DNA from: Chloroflexota bacterium
Lineage (GTDB): Bacteria; Chloroflexota; Dehalococcoidia; Lucifugimonadales; UBA3495
Length of the DNA stretch: 64,000 nucleotides
NCBI GenBank assembly: GCA_028875055.1
Contig: JAPPGG010000056.1
Coordinates: 1 to 64,000, forward strand
Direction: 5' to 3'
The notes beneath the pieces are model-generated. The model searched no databases and was not told where the DNA came from. It saw only the letters and a list, made by a program, of their open reading frames with translations. The position numbers and the translations under genes are program-made. Below are positions 29,645 through 38,056 of this stretch, piece by piece (within the stretch, counting starts at the first letter, position 1; each line of letters starts with the position of its first letter).

Positions 29645-31030
29645 ATGGCAGGGGAATACGATCTGGTAGTAATCGGCGCTGGTCCAGGGGGCTACGTGGC
29701 GGCCATAAGGGCCGCTCAACTGGGCCTCAAGACCGCCATCGTGGAACGGGATGAACTGGGTGGCGTGTGCCTGAACTGGGGCTGTATCCCCAGCAAGGCG
29801 CTGCTGAAGAACGCCGAGGTTGTCTCCTACTTCCATCGAGCCGAAGAGTTCGGCCTCAAGTTTGACGGCTTCTCCGCTGACTACGCCGCTGCCGTCGAGC
29901 GCAGCCGGAAAGTGGTGGACCGCAACGTCCGCGGAGTGGGCTACCTGCTCAGGAAGAATGAGGTGGAACACATCGCCGGAGAAGCCATTCTCCGGGGCGG
30001 CGGCATCGTGGAAGTTGCTCCCGAAGGGCAGAGGCTGCAGGCAAAGAACATTGTCATTGCCACAGGCGCCCGACCTCGTACCATCCCACCGCTTCCAATT
30101 GATGGACACCGGATCATCACCAGCAAGGAAGCTATCGTACTTTCCGACCTGCCCCAATCCATGGTAATCGTTGGCGGCGGGGCCATCGGTCTTGAATTCG
30201 CATATCTCTACCGTATGTACGGCGTGGACGTGACCCTGGTGGAACTCCTGCCCCGGCTGGCGCCCAACGAGGACCAGGAAATCAGTCGGCAGGTAGAACG
30301 GTCCATGGGACGACACGGAGTCAACATCATTACCGGAGCGGGTGTCACCGCGGCGCTACAGGAAGGGGATGGGCTGAAAGTAACCGTGGACAAGGCAGGG
30401 AACCAGCAGACCCTGAGTTGCGACAAGGTTCTGGTCGCCGTCGGCGTTCAGCCTAACAGCGAAGGCCTGGGGCTGGACACGCCAGGGGTGGCTACCGAAG
30501 GCGGCAACATTCAGGTAGATTCCTCCATGGCAACCAACGTTCCCGGAATATACGCCATCGGAGACGTTACCGGAAAACTGGCCCTAGCCCACGTAGCCTC
30601 TGCCCAGGCGACGGTTGCTGCCGAAACCATCGCCGGCCAGGAGCCCCAGCCGCTGGACTACGCGATGATGCCGCGGGCTACCTATTGCCAGCCCCAGATA
30701 GCCAGCTTCGGCCTGACGGAAGCCCAGGCAGTGGAAGCGGGCCACGACGTCAAGACAGGCAAGTTCAACCTCCAGGCCAATGGCAAGGCCCTCGGAATGG
30801 GCGAAACTGACGGCATGATCAAGCTGGTGGTTGACAGCAGGTACGGCGAAATCCTGGGAGCCCACATGGTCGGACCGGAAGTAACCGAGCTGCTGGGCGA
30901 ACTTTCCCTTACCCGTCTGCTTGAAGGAACCACCCTGGAACTGGGCTGGATGGTCCACGCGCACCCAACCATTTCTGAGATAATAAAAGAAGCGGCCCTT
31001 GACGCGGAAGGCCGCGCCGTCCACATGTAA
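29645..31030 (+). CDS. lpdA: Dihydrolipoyl dehydrogenase (E3)
   Basis: VVIGAGPGGYVAAIRAAQLG, GGVCLNWGCIPSKALL, C-terminal HAHPTISEIIKEAAL. Confidence 0.95.
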   Translation: MAGEYDLVVIGAGPGGYVAAIRAAQLGLKTAIVERDELGGVCLNWGCIPSKALLKNAEVVSYFHRAEEFGLKFDGFSADYAAAVERSRKVVDRNVRGVGYLLRKNEVEHIAGEAILRGGGIVEVAPEGQRLQAKNIVIATGARPRTIPPLPIDGHRIITSKEAIVLSDLPQSMVIVGGGAIGLEFAYLYRMYGVDVTLVELLPRLAPNEDQEISRQVERSMGRHGVNIITGAGVTAALQEGDGLKVTVDKAGNQQTLSCDKVLVAVGVQPNSEGLGLDTPGVATEGGNIQVDSSMATNVPGIYAIGDVTGKLALAHVASAQATVAAETIAGQEPQPLDYAMMPRATYCQPQIASFGLTEAQAVEAGHDVKTGKFNLQANGKALGMGETDGMIKLVVDSRYGEILGAHMVGPEVTELLGELSLTRLLEGTTLELGWMVHAHPTISEIIKEAALDAEGRAVHM

Positions 31031-31068
31031 CGGCGCGCGTCAGGGAAGGAAGACTTCAGGAGGTCCAG

Positions 31069-32490
31069 TTGGCAACCACCATAGTAATGCCCAAAATGGG
31101 CTACGACATGCGGGAAGGGACCGTAGTTCGCTGGTACAAGCAGGAAGGCGAAGAGGTGGCCCGGGGAGAGGTTATCGCGGACATTGAGACCGACAAGGCC
31201 ACGGTAGAGTTTGAAGCCTATACCGGCGGCGTACTTCAACGCAGAGTAGCCCGGGAGGGCATTCCGGTTCCCGTCGGCGACGCTATCGCCATCATCGCGG
31301 AGCCCGGGGAGGCTGTGGAGGACTCTTCGACAGGTACGGCCACTGCCCAGGCTGTAGCAGCGGACCCGGTTGCCGAGCCCACCACCGTCGCCCAGGCTGC
31401 TCCGGAGCCCCAGCGCGCCGATGGAGAGGTCCGCGCTTCCCCCATCGCCCGGAGACTGGCAAGAGAGCGGGGAATAGACCTGGCCACGGTGGCAGGAACG
31501 GGACCCGGCGGCCGGATAGTTGAGAAAGACGTGCTTGAGTACGTCCCTGAACCTCAGCCGGCCCAGGTAAACGGCTGGGTTAAGGCCTCACCCCTAGCAC
31601 GCCGGCTCGCGCGAGAAAAGGGGATCGACCTCTCCCAGGTATCAGGCAGCGGCCCGGAGGGCAGGGTCGTGGAGCAGGACATACTGTCCTACACCGCGCC
31701 GCCAGCAGAAGCCGGTGAGGTTGAAGCGCCCGCCCCGTACGAGGCCGCAGCCCCGGGCGCTCCGGAGGTCGCGGTTGCGGCGCCCGCCGGTTCGGCCGAT
31801 TCCTCCAGCACGGAGAGAGTGGAACTTTCCCGTATGCGGCAGGCCATTGCCAGGGTTACGGTGGACAGCAAGCAACAGGCTCCCCATTTCTATGTTACTG
31901 CGGAAATTGACATGGGACGGGCTATGGAGTTGCGCCGGGAACTTAATGACGTACTGACCGCTGAGGAGCGCGTCAGCGTCAATGACATGGTTGTCCGGGC
32001 TTGCGCCATTGCCCTTGGCAGGCATCCCAAGTTTAACTCCTTCTTCCGGGAAGACCATCTGCAGTTTAACGGGTCAATCAATGTCGGCATCGCCATATCC
32101 CTTGAGTCCGGCCTGATGGTTCCCGGTATCAGCGATTGCAATTCCAGGTCGCTGGCGGAAATCGCCGTGGCCAGCAAAGACCTCATCGCTCGGGCCAACA
32201 GCGGTTCCCTGCGTAACGAGGAATACAGCGAAACCACTTTCAGTGTCAGCAACTTGGGAATGTTTGACGTGGACAGCTTCGCCGCCATAATTTTCCCGCC
32301 CCACGCGGCGGTGCTGGCCGTTGGCACCGTGAAGGCACAACCCGTAGTCAGGGATGGAGAACTGGCCGTGGGGCAGATAATGAAAGCTACTTTGTCCACG
32401 GACCACCGGGTGGCCGACGGGGCGGAAGCCGCCCGTTTCCTGGTGGAGGTGAAGGAACTCCTGGAGAAGCCGGTCAGCCTCCTTCTCTAG
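31069..32490 (+). CDS. 2-oxo acid dehydrogenase dihydrolipoyl acyltransferase (E2) with two PSBD domains
   Basis: Lipoyl domain EIETDKATVEFEAY-like (DIETDKATVEFEAYTGG), two PSBD copies, catalytic STDHRVADG; TTG start. Confidence 0.93.
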   Translation: MATTIVMPKMGYDMREGTVVRWYKQEGEEVARGEVIADIETDKATVEFEAYTGGVLQRRVAREGIPVPVGDAIAIIAEPGEAVEDSSTGTATAQAVAADPVAEPTTVAQAAPEPQRADGEVRASPIARRLARERGIDLATVAGTGPGGRIVEKDVLEYVPEPQPAQVNGWVKASPLARRLAREKGIDLSQVSGSGPEGRVVEQDILSYTAPPAEAGEVEAPAPYEAAAPGAPEVAVAAPAGSADSSSTERVELSRMRQAIARVTVDSKQQAPHFYVTAEIDMGRAMELRRELNDVLTAEERVSVNDMVVRACAIALGRHPKFNSFFREDHLQFNGSINVGIAISLESGLMVPGISDCNSRSLAEIAVASKDLIARANSGSLRNEEYSETTFSVSNLGMFDVDSFAAIIFPPHAAVLAVGTVKAQPVVRDGELAVGQIMKATLSTDHRVADGAEAARFLVEVKELLEKPVSLLL

Positions 32491-32885
32491 CAGCCGTTTC
32501 AAGTCCCTCGACCCTTCACGGCGGAAGGCCGGCATGGTGTTGAGGGTCACTATCTCGTACTCGGCAGCTTCTCGCCTTCCGGGGACTATTTCCCTTGAAT
32601 TTCGGGAAGGCAGAATTGGGACCAGGCCTTTGGGTTCAAGGGCTGCCCGCTCATCCGTACAATCCGTTGACGTGCTGGGTGCCTGGAACACAAAATTCTC
32701 ATTTCAGGGCATTTTCCGGGCGGCAGTAAGTAATCTCCAGGTACGAAATGAGGTCACATGGTATCAGGTGACAGGAAAGACTGTTTTTTGCTCCTCTGGC
32801 CTGCAATCAGACCTCGTGGCGGGGTTCACCTGCCCTGCATTCCCTTTCCCTTATAATCCCGGACTAACTCAAGGAACCTGACTCC

Positions 32886-34319
32886 ATGCCTACGCCTCCG
32901 GCAGCAACCTACTCTCCTCGCATTTATCCTCTTGACCCACGCCACTTGACCGAAGAGGAGATCGCCGTGGCCTTCGCCATGACTTCGCGGAGGCCGGAAC
33001 CCTTCGACGAAATCGCGGAGCAGGTAAGCCAGGAGAAGGCCGCCGACTTCCACGAGCGGTGGGTGCTGGGCTACGGCCACGCTTCGGTGGCGGAGCACGC
33101 CGTGGTCCACTTGGCCGTGGAGAACATTAGCAGACTGGCTTGCGACTCCCTGGAAGACAACCGGCTGGCTTCTTACACCGAAAAGTCTTCCCGGTATCAG
33201 GTGATGCCCAAGGACTACTTTCACCTTCCTGCAGAACTTGAGAAATACCCTGAAGCAAGAGCCGCCTATCTGTCCACCTGCCAGGGACTGTTTGCCGCCT
33301 ATCAGCGGCTGGTAGGCGGCTGCATGGAATACCTGCGCGGGGAACTGCCCAGGCGGCAGGGCGAAAGAGACGGGGCGTACAACCTGCGGCTCCGGAGGAT
33401 CACCACTGACGTGTGCCGGTCGGTGTTGCCTTCCGCTACCCTTACCAATGTGGGGCTGACCGCCAACGCCCGTGTCCTGGAGCACGCCATTTCCAAGCTG
33501 ATGTCCTCGGGCCTTGCTGAAGAACGGGCAATCGGAGAGCAGTTGCGGGAGCAGGGAAGGGTCATTACTCCAACCCTCATAAAATACGCTGACCGCAACC
33601 GGTACCTGGAAGATTCACTCCAGCGCGACTGGCAACTGGGCTTTCCTGCCGGCGCGGGCGTTTCAACCGGCCCCTCAACTACCGTGAACCTGGTCCACTA
33701 CGACCCGGAAGCTGAGGAAAAGCTGGCCGCCGCCGTACTGTTTCGCCAGTCCTCCGGCGACTATGCCGGCGCCTGGGAGCAGTCCAGGGCAATGGACCCG
33801 GAAGACCGCTGTCAGCTCATCGACAGCCTTATGGAGAACCTGGGGGACCACGACGCTCCGCTGCGGGAGTTTGAGCTGATGGATTACACCTTCGAATACA
33901 TCATGGATTACGGCGCCTACCGGGAGTTCAAACGCCACAGGATGCAGTCCTATTTCCCGCAAGCGCTCACAGTTGACCTGGGATACAAAACACCTGAACT
34001 GATAGCGGAAGCCGGCCTGGAGGAAGACTTCCGCAGGGCCATGGAAGATTCGGAGGAAGGTTTCAGGAGCGTTTCCCGGGATGCCCCACTGGCAGCCCAA
34101 TATCTGGTGACTCATGGACACTACCGAAGGGTTTTGTCCAAGCTGAATCTTCGGGAGTGTTACCACCTGTTCAAACTGCGGTCCTCGAGTGAGGCTCACG
34201 AGTCGATCAGGGAGCCCATTCTGGAAGCCATGCGATTGGCTGTCGAGGTCCATCCCCACCTTTTCCGCTGGTTGAAACTCAGGGACTACCCCAACTGGTG
34301 GCCCTTTCCCGCTCAATAG
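32886..34319 (+). CDS. FAD-dependent thymidylate synthase family, two-domain form (ThyX-like)
   Basis: GHASVAEHAVVHLAVENISRLACDSLEDNRLASYTEKSSRY in the N-terminal half; EYIMDYGAYREFKRHRMQSYFPQAL in the C-terminal half. Confidence 0.8.
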   Translation: MPTPPAATYSPRIYPLDPRHLTEEEIAVAFAMTSRRPEPFDEIAEQVSQEKAADFHERWVLGYGHASVAEHAVVHLAVENISRLACDSLEDNRLASYTEKSSRYQVMPKDYFHLPAELEKYPEARAAYLSTCQGLFAAYQRLVGGCMEYLRGELPRRQGERDGAYNLRLRRITTDVCRSVLPSATLTNVGLTANARVLEHAISKLMSSGLAEERAIGEQLREQGRVITPTLIKYADRNRYLEDSLQRDWQLGFPAGAGVSTGPSTTVNLVHYDPEAEEKLAAAVLFRQSSGDYAGAWEQSRAMDPEDRCQLIDSLMENLGDHDAPLREFELMDYTFEYIMDYGAYREFKRHRMQSYFPQALTVDLGYKTPELIAEAGLEEDFRRAMEDSEEGFRSVSRDAPLAAQYLVTHGHYRRVLSKLNLRECYHLFKLRSSSEAHESIREPILEAMRLAVEVHPHLFRWLKLRDYPNWWPFPAQ

Positions 34320-34339
34320 CATCTACAGGAGCCAAACAA

Positions 34340-34371
34340 GGACGGGCCCCTCGGTTGAGGGGCCCGTTCCG
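34340..34371. terminator. Intrinsic terminator between convergent genes
   Basis: gacgggcccctc-ggttg-aggggcccgttc hairpin. Confidence 0.65.
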
Positions 34372-34400
34372 CGGTGTCTTTCTTGAAAAGGGAACCGGAG

Positions 34401-34928
34401 CTAAACGCCTGCGCCGCGCTGGGTACGCATGAAGTCCTCCAGCGCCTCCAGGTAGTCGGGGCTGGGGAACCGTTCGCCGTTCCGCACTTTCATGCCGTCC
34501 GTGAAGATCTCCAGCCGGTTGCCGTCAGGGTCGTTGAAGTAAAATGAACGGCTTCCGCTTCCGTAGATATTGTTGTCGCTTTCGATGCCGTGGGTAGTGG
34601 GACCATTCAAGATCTTTACGCCGTTGGTGTGCAGGTGCGCCAGGGCTCGCATGAATTCATCCCGGTCTTCCACCTGGAATGCGATCTGCTGGACCAGCCT
34701 GGCGTTGGCGGGAATGGCCTCTGAAACGTCCACCCCTTCTGGGGCGCTGGCGATAACCACGTCATGGTGGGTTTCATCAAACCGCAGGAAGGCGGTCTCG
34801 CTGCCGTCGGGGCGCTTGCGGTGGTTGGTTACCTGCAGCCCCAGGACCTCGGTGTAAAACTTGAAAGAACGGTCAAAGTCGGAAACCAGGATACCCACAT
34901 GGCCGATGCCCTTGATGTTTATACCCAT
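34401..34928 (-). CDS. VOC/glyoxalase family dioxygenase-like protein
   Basis: IGHVGILVSDFDRSFKFYTEVLGLQV, FYFNDPDGNRLEIFTD. Confidence 0.88.
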   Translation of the reverse strand: MGINIKGIGHVGILVSDFDRSFKFYTEVLGLQVTNHRKRPDGSETAFLRFDETHHDVVIASAPEGVDVSEAIPANARLVQQIAFQVEDRDEFMRALAHLHTNGVKILNGPTTHGIESDNNIYGSGSRSFYFNDPDGNRLEIFTDGMKVRNGERFPSPDYLEALEDFMRTQRGAGV

Positions 34929-35433
34929 GATTCTTCACTCCTCTTTCAGCTTCGATTAAGCTCGATTCGGGGAAACAGGCAGAGCTTGCCTTTGTTCTAC
35001 CCTATCGCCAGTTCCCCTGACTAGACCAAGTATAGCAAAGTGCATTCAAAGGTCAAAACTGCTGAGGAAACTCCTCCGTTCATCGCCCGACCCCTGGCCT
35101 TCCCGTCTCGCGCTCAGCTATTGTCAGCTGACACATGCCCCTTTCCAGACTGCGTTGACCTTGCCTACCATCAAACTTATTGACTGGAATTCAGAAAGAC
35201 TCAGCCGAACTTCGCCCTCCACCGTATTTTGAGCTCAAATTCCTTGGCCTTGACGCAGGAGTACTCATTTGGGGGGAGGTTCCGACTTTCAGGAGGCAGT
35301 TGCCAGATACAAAATGAGGCCAAATGAGACCAGATGGGGCCAAAATTCGTTTTTTCACCCGATGCCGGCAATTTCACCCTATGAAGCTGCTGACCTGCCA
35401 CCTCACCGAGATGGCGGGACGTAGCTTCGCGGT

Positions 35434-35592
35434 CTAGGGGTCGGAGCAGTCTCGGGTGAAGCCGCAGTTGGGACAACTGATCTTGCACTGCCGTTGAATC
35501 ATCTGGGCTCCGCAGATTTCGCAGAGCAATTCGTCAGCCCGGGAGGATGACCCGGCCTTCGTTGAGGTGGAAATCAGGGTGGGGTTGGTCAT
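35434..35592 (-). CDS. Small zinc-ribbon protein (52 aa), below the ORF-track size cutoff
   Basis: Manual translation MTNPTLISTSTKAGSSSRADELLCEICGAQMIQRQCKISCPNCGFTRDCSDP*; paired CxxC motifs; starts 28 nt after the anti-sigma stop. Confidence 0.8.
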   Translation of the reverse strand: MTNPTLISTSTKAGSSSRADELLCEICGAQMIQRQCKISCPNCGFTRDCSDP

Positions 35593-35619
35593 GACTTGTG
35601 CGACCTCTCACTGGAATTT

Positions 35620-36546
35620 CTATCTGTCGCCAGGCGACAGGATCCTGGTCTGCAGAACCATCTCCTCGCCGGACCCTGCGCCGGTGTGGGGTTTGTCCAC
35701 GGTAAGGTTCATCCAGTCGAACCCATACAGGGACTCGGGCGGGTCCAGCGCCATGGTTCCCCATCCCGACGAATCTACCGAAATCTGCCCCACTGCCAGG
35801 TGCTGCCCGTTGCGTGACAACCAAACGTTGAAGGCCTGCGAGGGCTGCGGAGGCTCCATGTTGGCCAGCATCAAGATTGCCTTCCGGCCGTCACTGGTTA
35901 CCAGCAGCACCCCTTCGGACTCGCTGTTTCCGTCGGTGGGACTCAAAAGGAGGGGCTGGGTAAAAGGTCGGGCCATCAGGTAGCTTGTTTCCATAACCTG
36001 CTTTAAGGCCGAATCGGTCTGCTGCCCTTCAATCGCCAGTTGAGAAACTCCCGTGCTGGCCGAGGCGAGCCCGGCCTCCAAGTGCTCCAAACGGGAGTTG
36101 GTTTCAATTCTCTCCTGCTGCAGCGTATTCAACCTGCTGGTTGTTACCACGTTCATGATCAACGAAGCGGTGAGCAGCCCCACTACCAGGGTGGCGGCCA
36201 GGGGCATAGCGAAGGTGCTGAGGGTGAAGCGGGTGGAGGCTTCGTCGCTTTCCTTCTTGCGGACCCCTCCCCCATCCAGGGGCCTGAAAATCAAAGGAAG
36301 TTCCTCGACCGACTCCATGACACGGGCCCCTATTCCCTGCGGGGCCGACACCTGAGGCACCGCCTCGGCTAAGGCAAGCCCTGCCTGCTGGAAGTCAGCA
36401 ACTGCCTGGACGCAAAGCGGGCAGATCTCGAGGTGAGCCTCGAAGACTTCCCGCTCGTCCTCTTCCAGGGAACCCAGCACATAGGATTCGACCAGGTCTT
36501 CGAGGCACTCTGCGCCATCTGGTAGGTATGGATTATTCGTCGTCAT
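35620..36546 (-). CDS. Anti-sigma factor (RskA-like, zinc-finger N-terminus)
   Basis: HLEICPLCVQAV zinc-finger motif, central TM helix, C-terminal RskA-type domain; overlaps the ECF sigma gene. Confidence 0.87.
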   Translation of the reverse strand: MTTNNPYLPDGAECLEDLVESYVLGSLEEDEREVFEAHLEICPLCVQAVADFQQAGLALAEAVPQVSAPQGIGARVMESVEELPLIFRPLDGGGVRKKESDEASTRFTLSTFAMPLAATLVVGLLTASLIMNVVTTSRLNTLQQERIETNSRLEHLEAGLASASTGVSQLAIEGQQTDSALKQVMETSYLMARPFTQPLLLSPTDGNSESEGVLLVTSDGRKAILMLANMEPPQPSQAFNVWLSRNGQHLAVGQISVDSSGWGTMALDPPESLYGFDWMNLTVDKPHTGAGSGEEMVLQTRILSPGDR

Positions 36547-37108
36547 CTTGCCGTAGTTCTTCCCGAAGTTTCTGCAGGGCCAATCGAGCCCTAGTCTTCA
36601 CTGTACCCAGTGGCTGGCCCAGCCTGGCGGCAATCTCCGATTGGGAGAGGCCATTGAAGTAAGCCAGGTTGATTACCTCTTGTTGAGCGGCGGGCAACTT
36701 GGACAATGCCTCGCGAACCCTTTCGGCCTCCAGGTTTCGCTCCACAGCCACGTCCGTGGCAACTTCGCCTGAAGGAAGAAGGTCCAGTGTCTCGTACTCT
36801 TTAGGGTCGGAAATAGCGGCGGCGCGGCGCCGGGACCTGATTACGTCGATGACCTTGTGATGAGCAACGCTCATTATCCAGGTCTTGGGCTGCCCCCGCG
36901 AGGAGCTATAGCTGGCCGCCTTTAGCCAGATATTCAGGAACACGTCCTGAGTGGCTTCCTCCGCCACCGCTTCCGAGCGGAGCATGTACCGGGCCAGCGA
37001 ATAGACCGCCGATGAATACCGCTCGTAAATTGCTTCGAGGGCATCCTTGTCTCCGGCAGCGATTCGAACTAGCAGCTCCTGGTCCTCCAGGACCTGGTAG
37101 TCAGTCAC
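36533..37108 (-). CDS. ECF-family RNA polymerase sigma factor
   Basis: YSLARYMLRSEAVAEEATQDVFLNIW (region 2) and INLAYFNGLSQSEIAARLGQPLGTVKTRARLALQKLRE (region 4). Confidence 0.95.
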   Translation of the reverse strand: MTDYQVLEDQELLVRIAAGDKDALEAIYERYSSAVYSLARYMLRSEAVAEEATQDVFLNIWLKAASYSSSRGQPKTWIMSVAHHKVIDVIRSRRRAAAISDPKEYETLDLLPSGEVATDVAVERNLEAERVREALSKLPAAQQEVINLAYFNGLSQSEIAARLGQPLGTVKTRARLALQKLREELRQDDDE

Positions 37109-37198
37109 CGTCTATCTCCCGTTTGCCTGGAGTCGACACGCCTCTCATTCTGCACTACGAAAATCCGCTACAACCGGATTCGCCCCTGAGAGTCGTGC

Positions 37199-38035
37199 TC
37201 ACTCATTGGTGTTTTCGAAACGCTCAATCAATTCTCGGGCCGCGCTGATCTCACGAACATTCCTGGACCGGCCGATCAGAGACTCCAGGGTTCCCAGCGC
37301 GGCGCTCTTCTTGCCCTGGTCCATTTGACAACGCGCCAGGACCAGATAGAGCCCGGTGTTATCCGGATCAATGAGCAACATTCGTTCGATCACCGGCGCC
37401 AGACGGACCCAGTCGCGAAGCTGGAAATAAATGATGCGGAGGTTGTTCAGCATACGCTCAAGGATCTGCCTGGAGGTGGTGGGAGCAAGGAAACTCTCAT
37501 CCCACTGTACCCGCTGACCGAATAGCTGTTCAGCCAGCCGACGGCAGTCTCCCGCCGAAAGAAGTTGGCCTCGATGGAACGGATCCATGTAGAGGTCCAG
37601 GTCCTGGATTTTCACCAGAAAGTGGCCGGGCATCCCTACGCCATTGCAATTCAGCCCCAGACGTGCCGCCACACCGAGATAGAGAACCGACAGAGTTATG
37701 GGAATCCCAACCCGGGTGTCAATTACCCGATTCAGAAGACTGTTCTGGGGATTGTAGTAGTCTTCAGCATTGCCGGAAAATCCCATTTCGTCGAAGAAGT
37801 AGCGATTCAGGCTTCGGGCCAACTCCCCGGGGTCTTCATTGTCGCCAACCGCAGCCTTGACCTGTTGCGCCATGTCGTCTAGCGAGCGCAAATAGCCATC
37901 TACGTCCAGATCCGGATATTCTTCGCCCGCGATCAACAAGGCGGCACGTTGCAAGTCTATTTGACCTTCAGGAGAGCTCATCTCCTGAATGAAAAGCTCG
38001 CGGAAACTGGCAGGGGAGCTATCGGGCATATTCAA
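37199..38035 (-). CDS. SirB1-like transglutaminase-fold protein with TPR region
   Basis: LLNRVIDTRVGIPITLSVLYLGVAARLGL, GMPGHFLVKIQ, YMDPFHRGQLLS. Confidence 0.85.
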   Translation of the reverse strand: MNMPDSSPASFRELFIQEMSSPEGQIDLQRAALLIAGEEYPDLDVDGYLRSLDDMAQQVKAAVGDNEDPGELARSLNRYFFDEMGFSGNAEDYYNPQNSLLNRVIDTRVGIPITLSVLYLGVAARLGLNCNGVGMPGHFLVKIQDLDLYMDPFHRGQLLSAGDCRRLAEQLFGQRVQWDESFLAPTTSRQILERMLNNLRIIYFQLRDWVRLAPVIERMLLIDPDNTGLYLVLARCQMDQGKKSAALGTLESLIGRSRNVREISAARELIERFENTNE

Positions 38036-38056
38036 CGGGTCGTTTTGGCGCTTATT

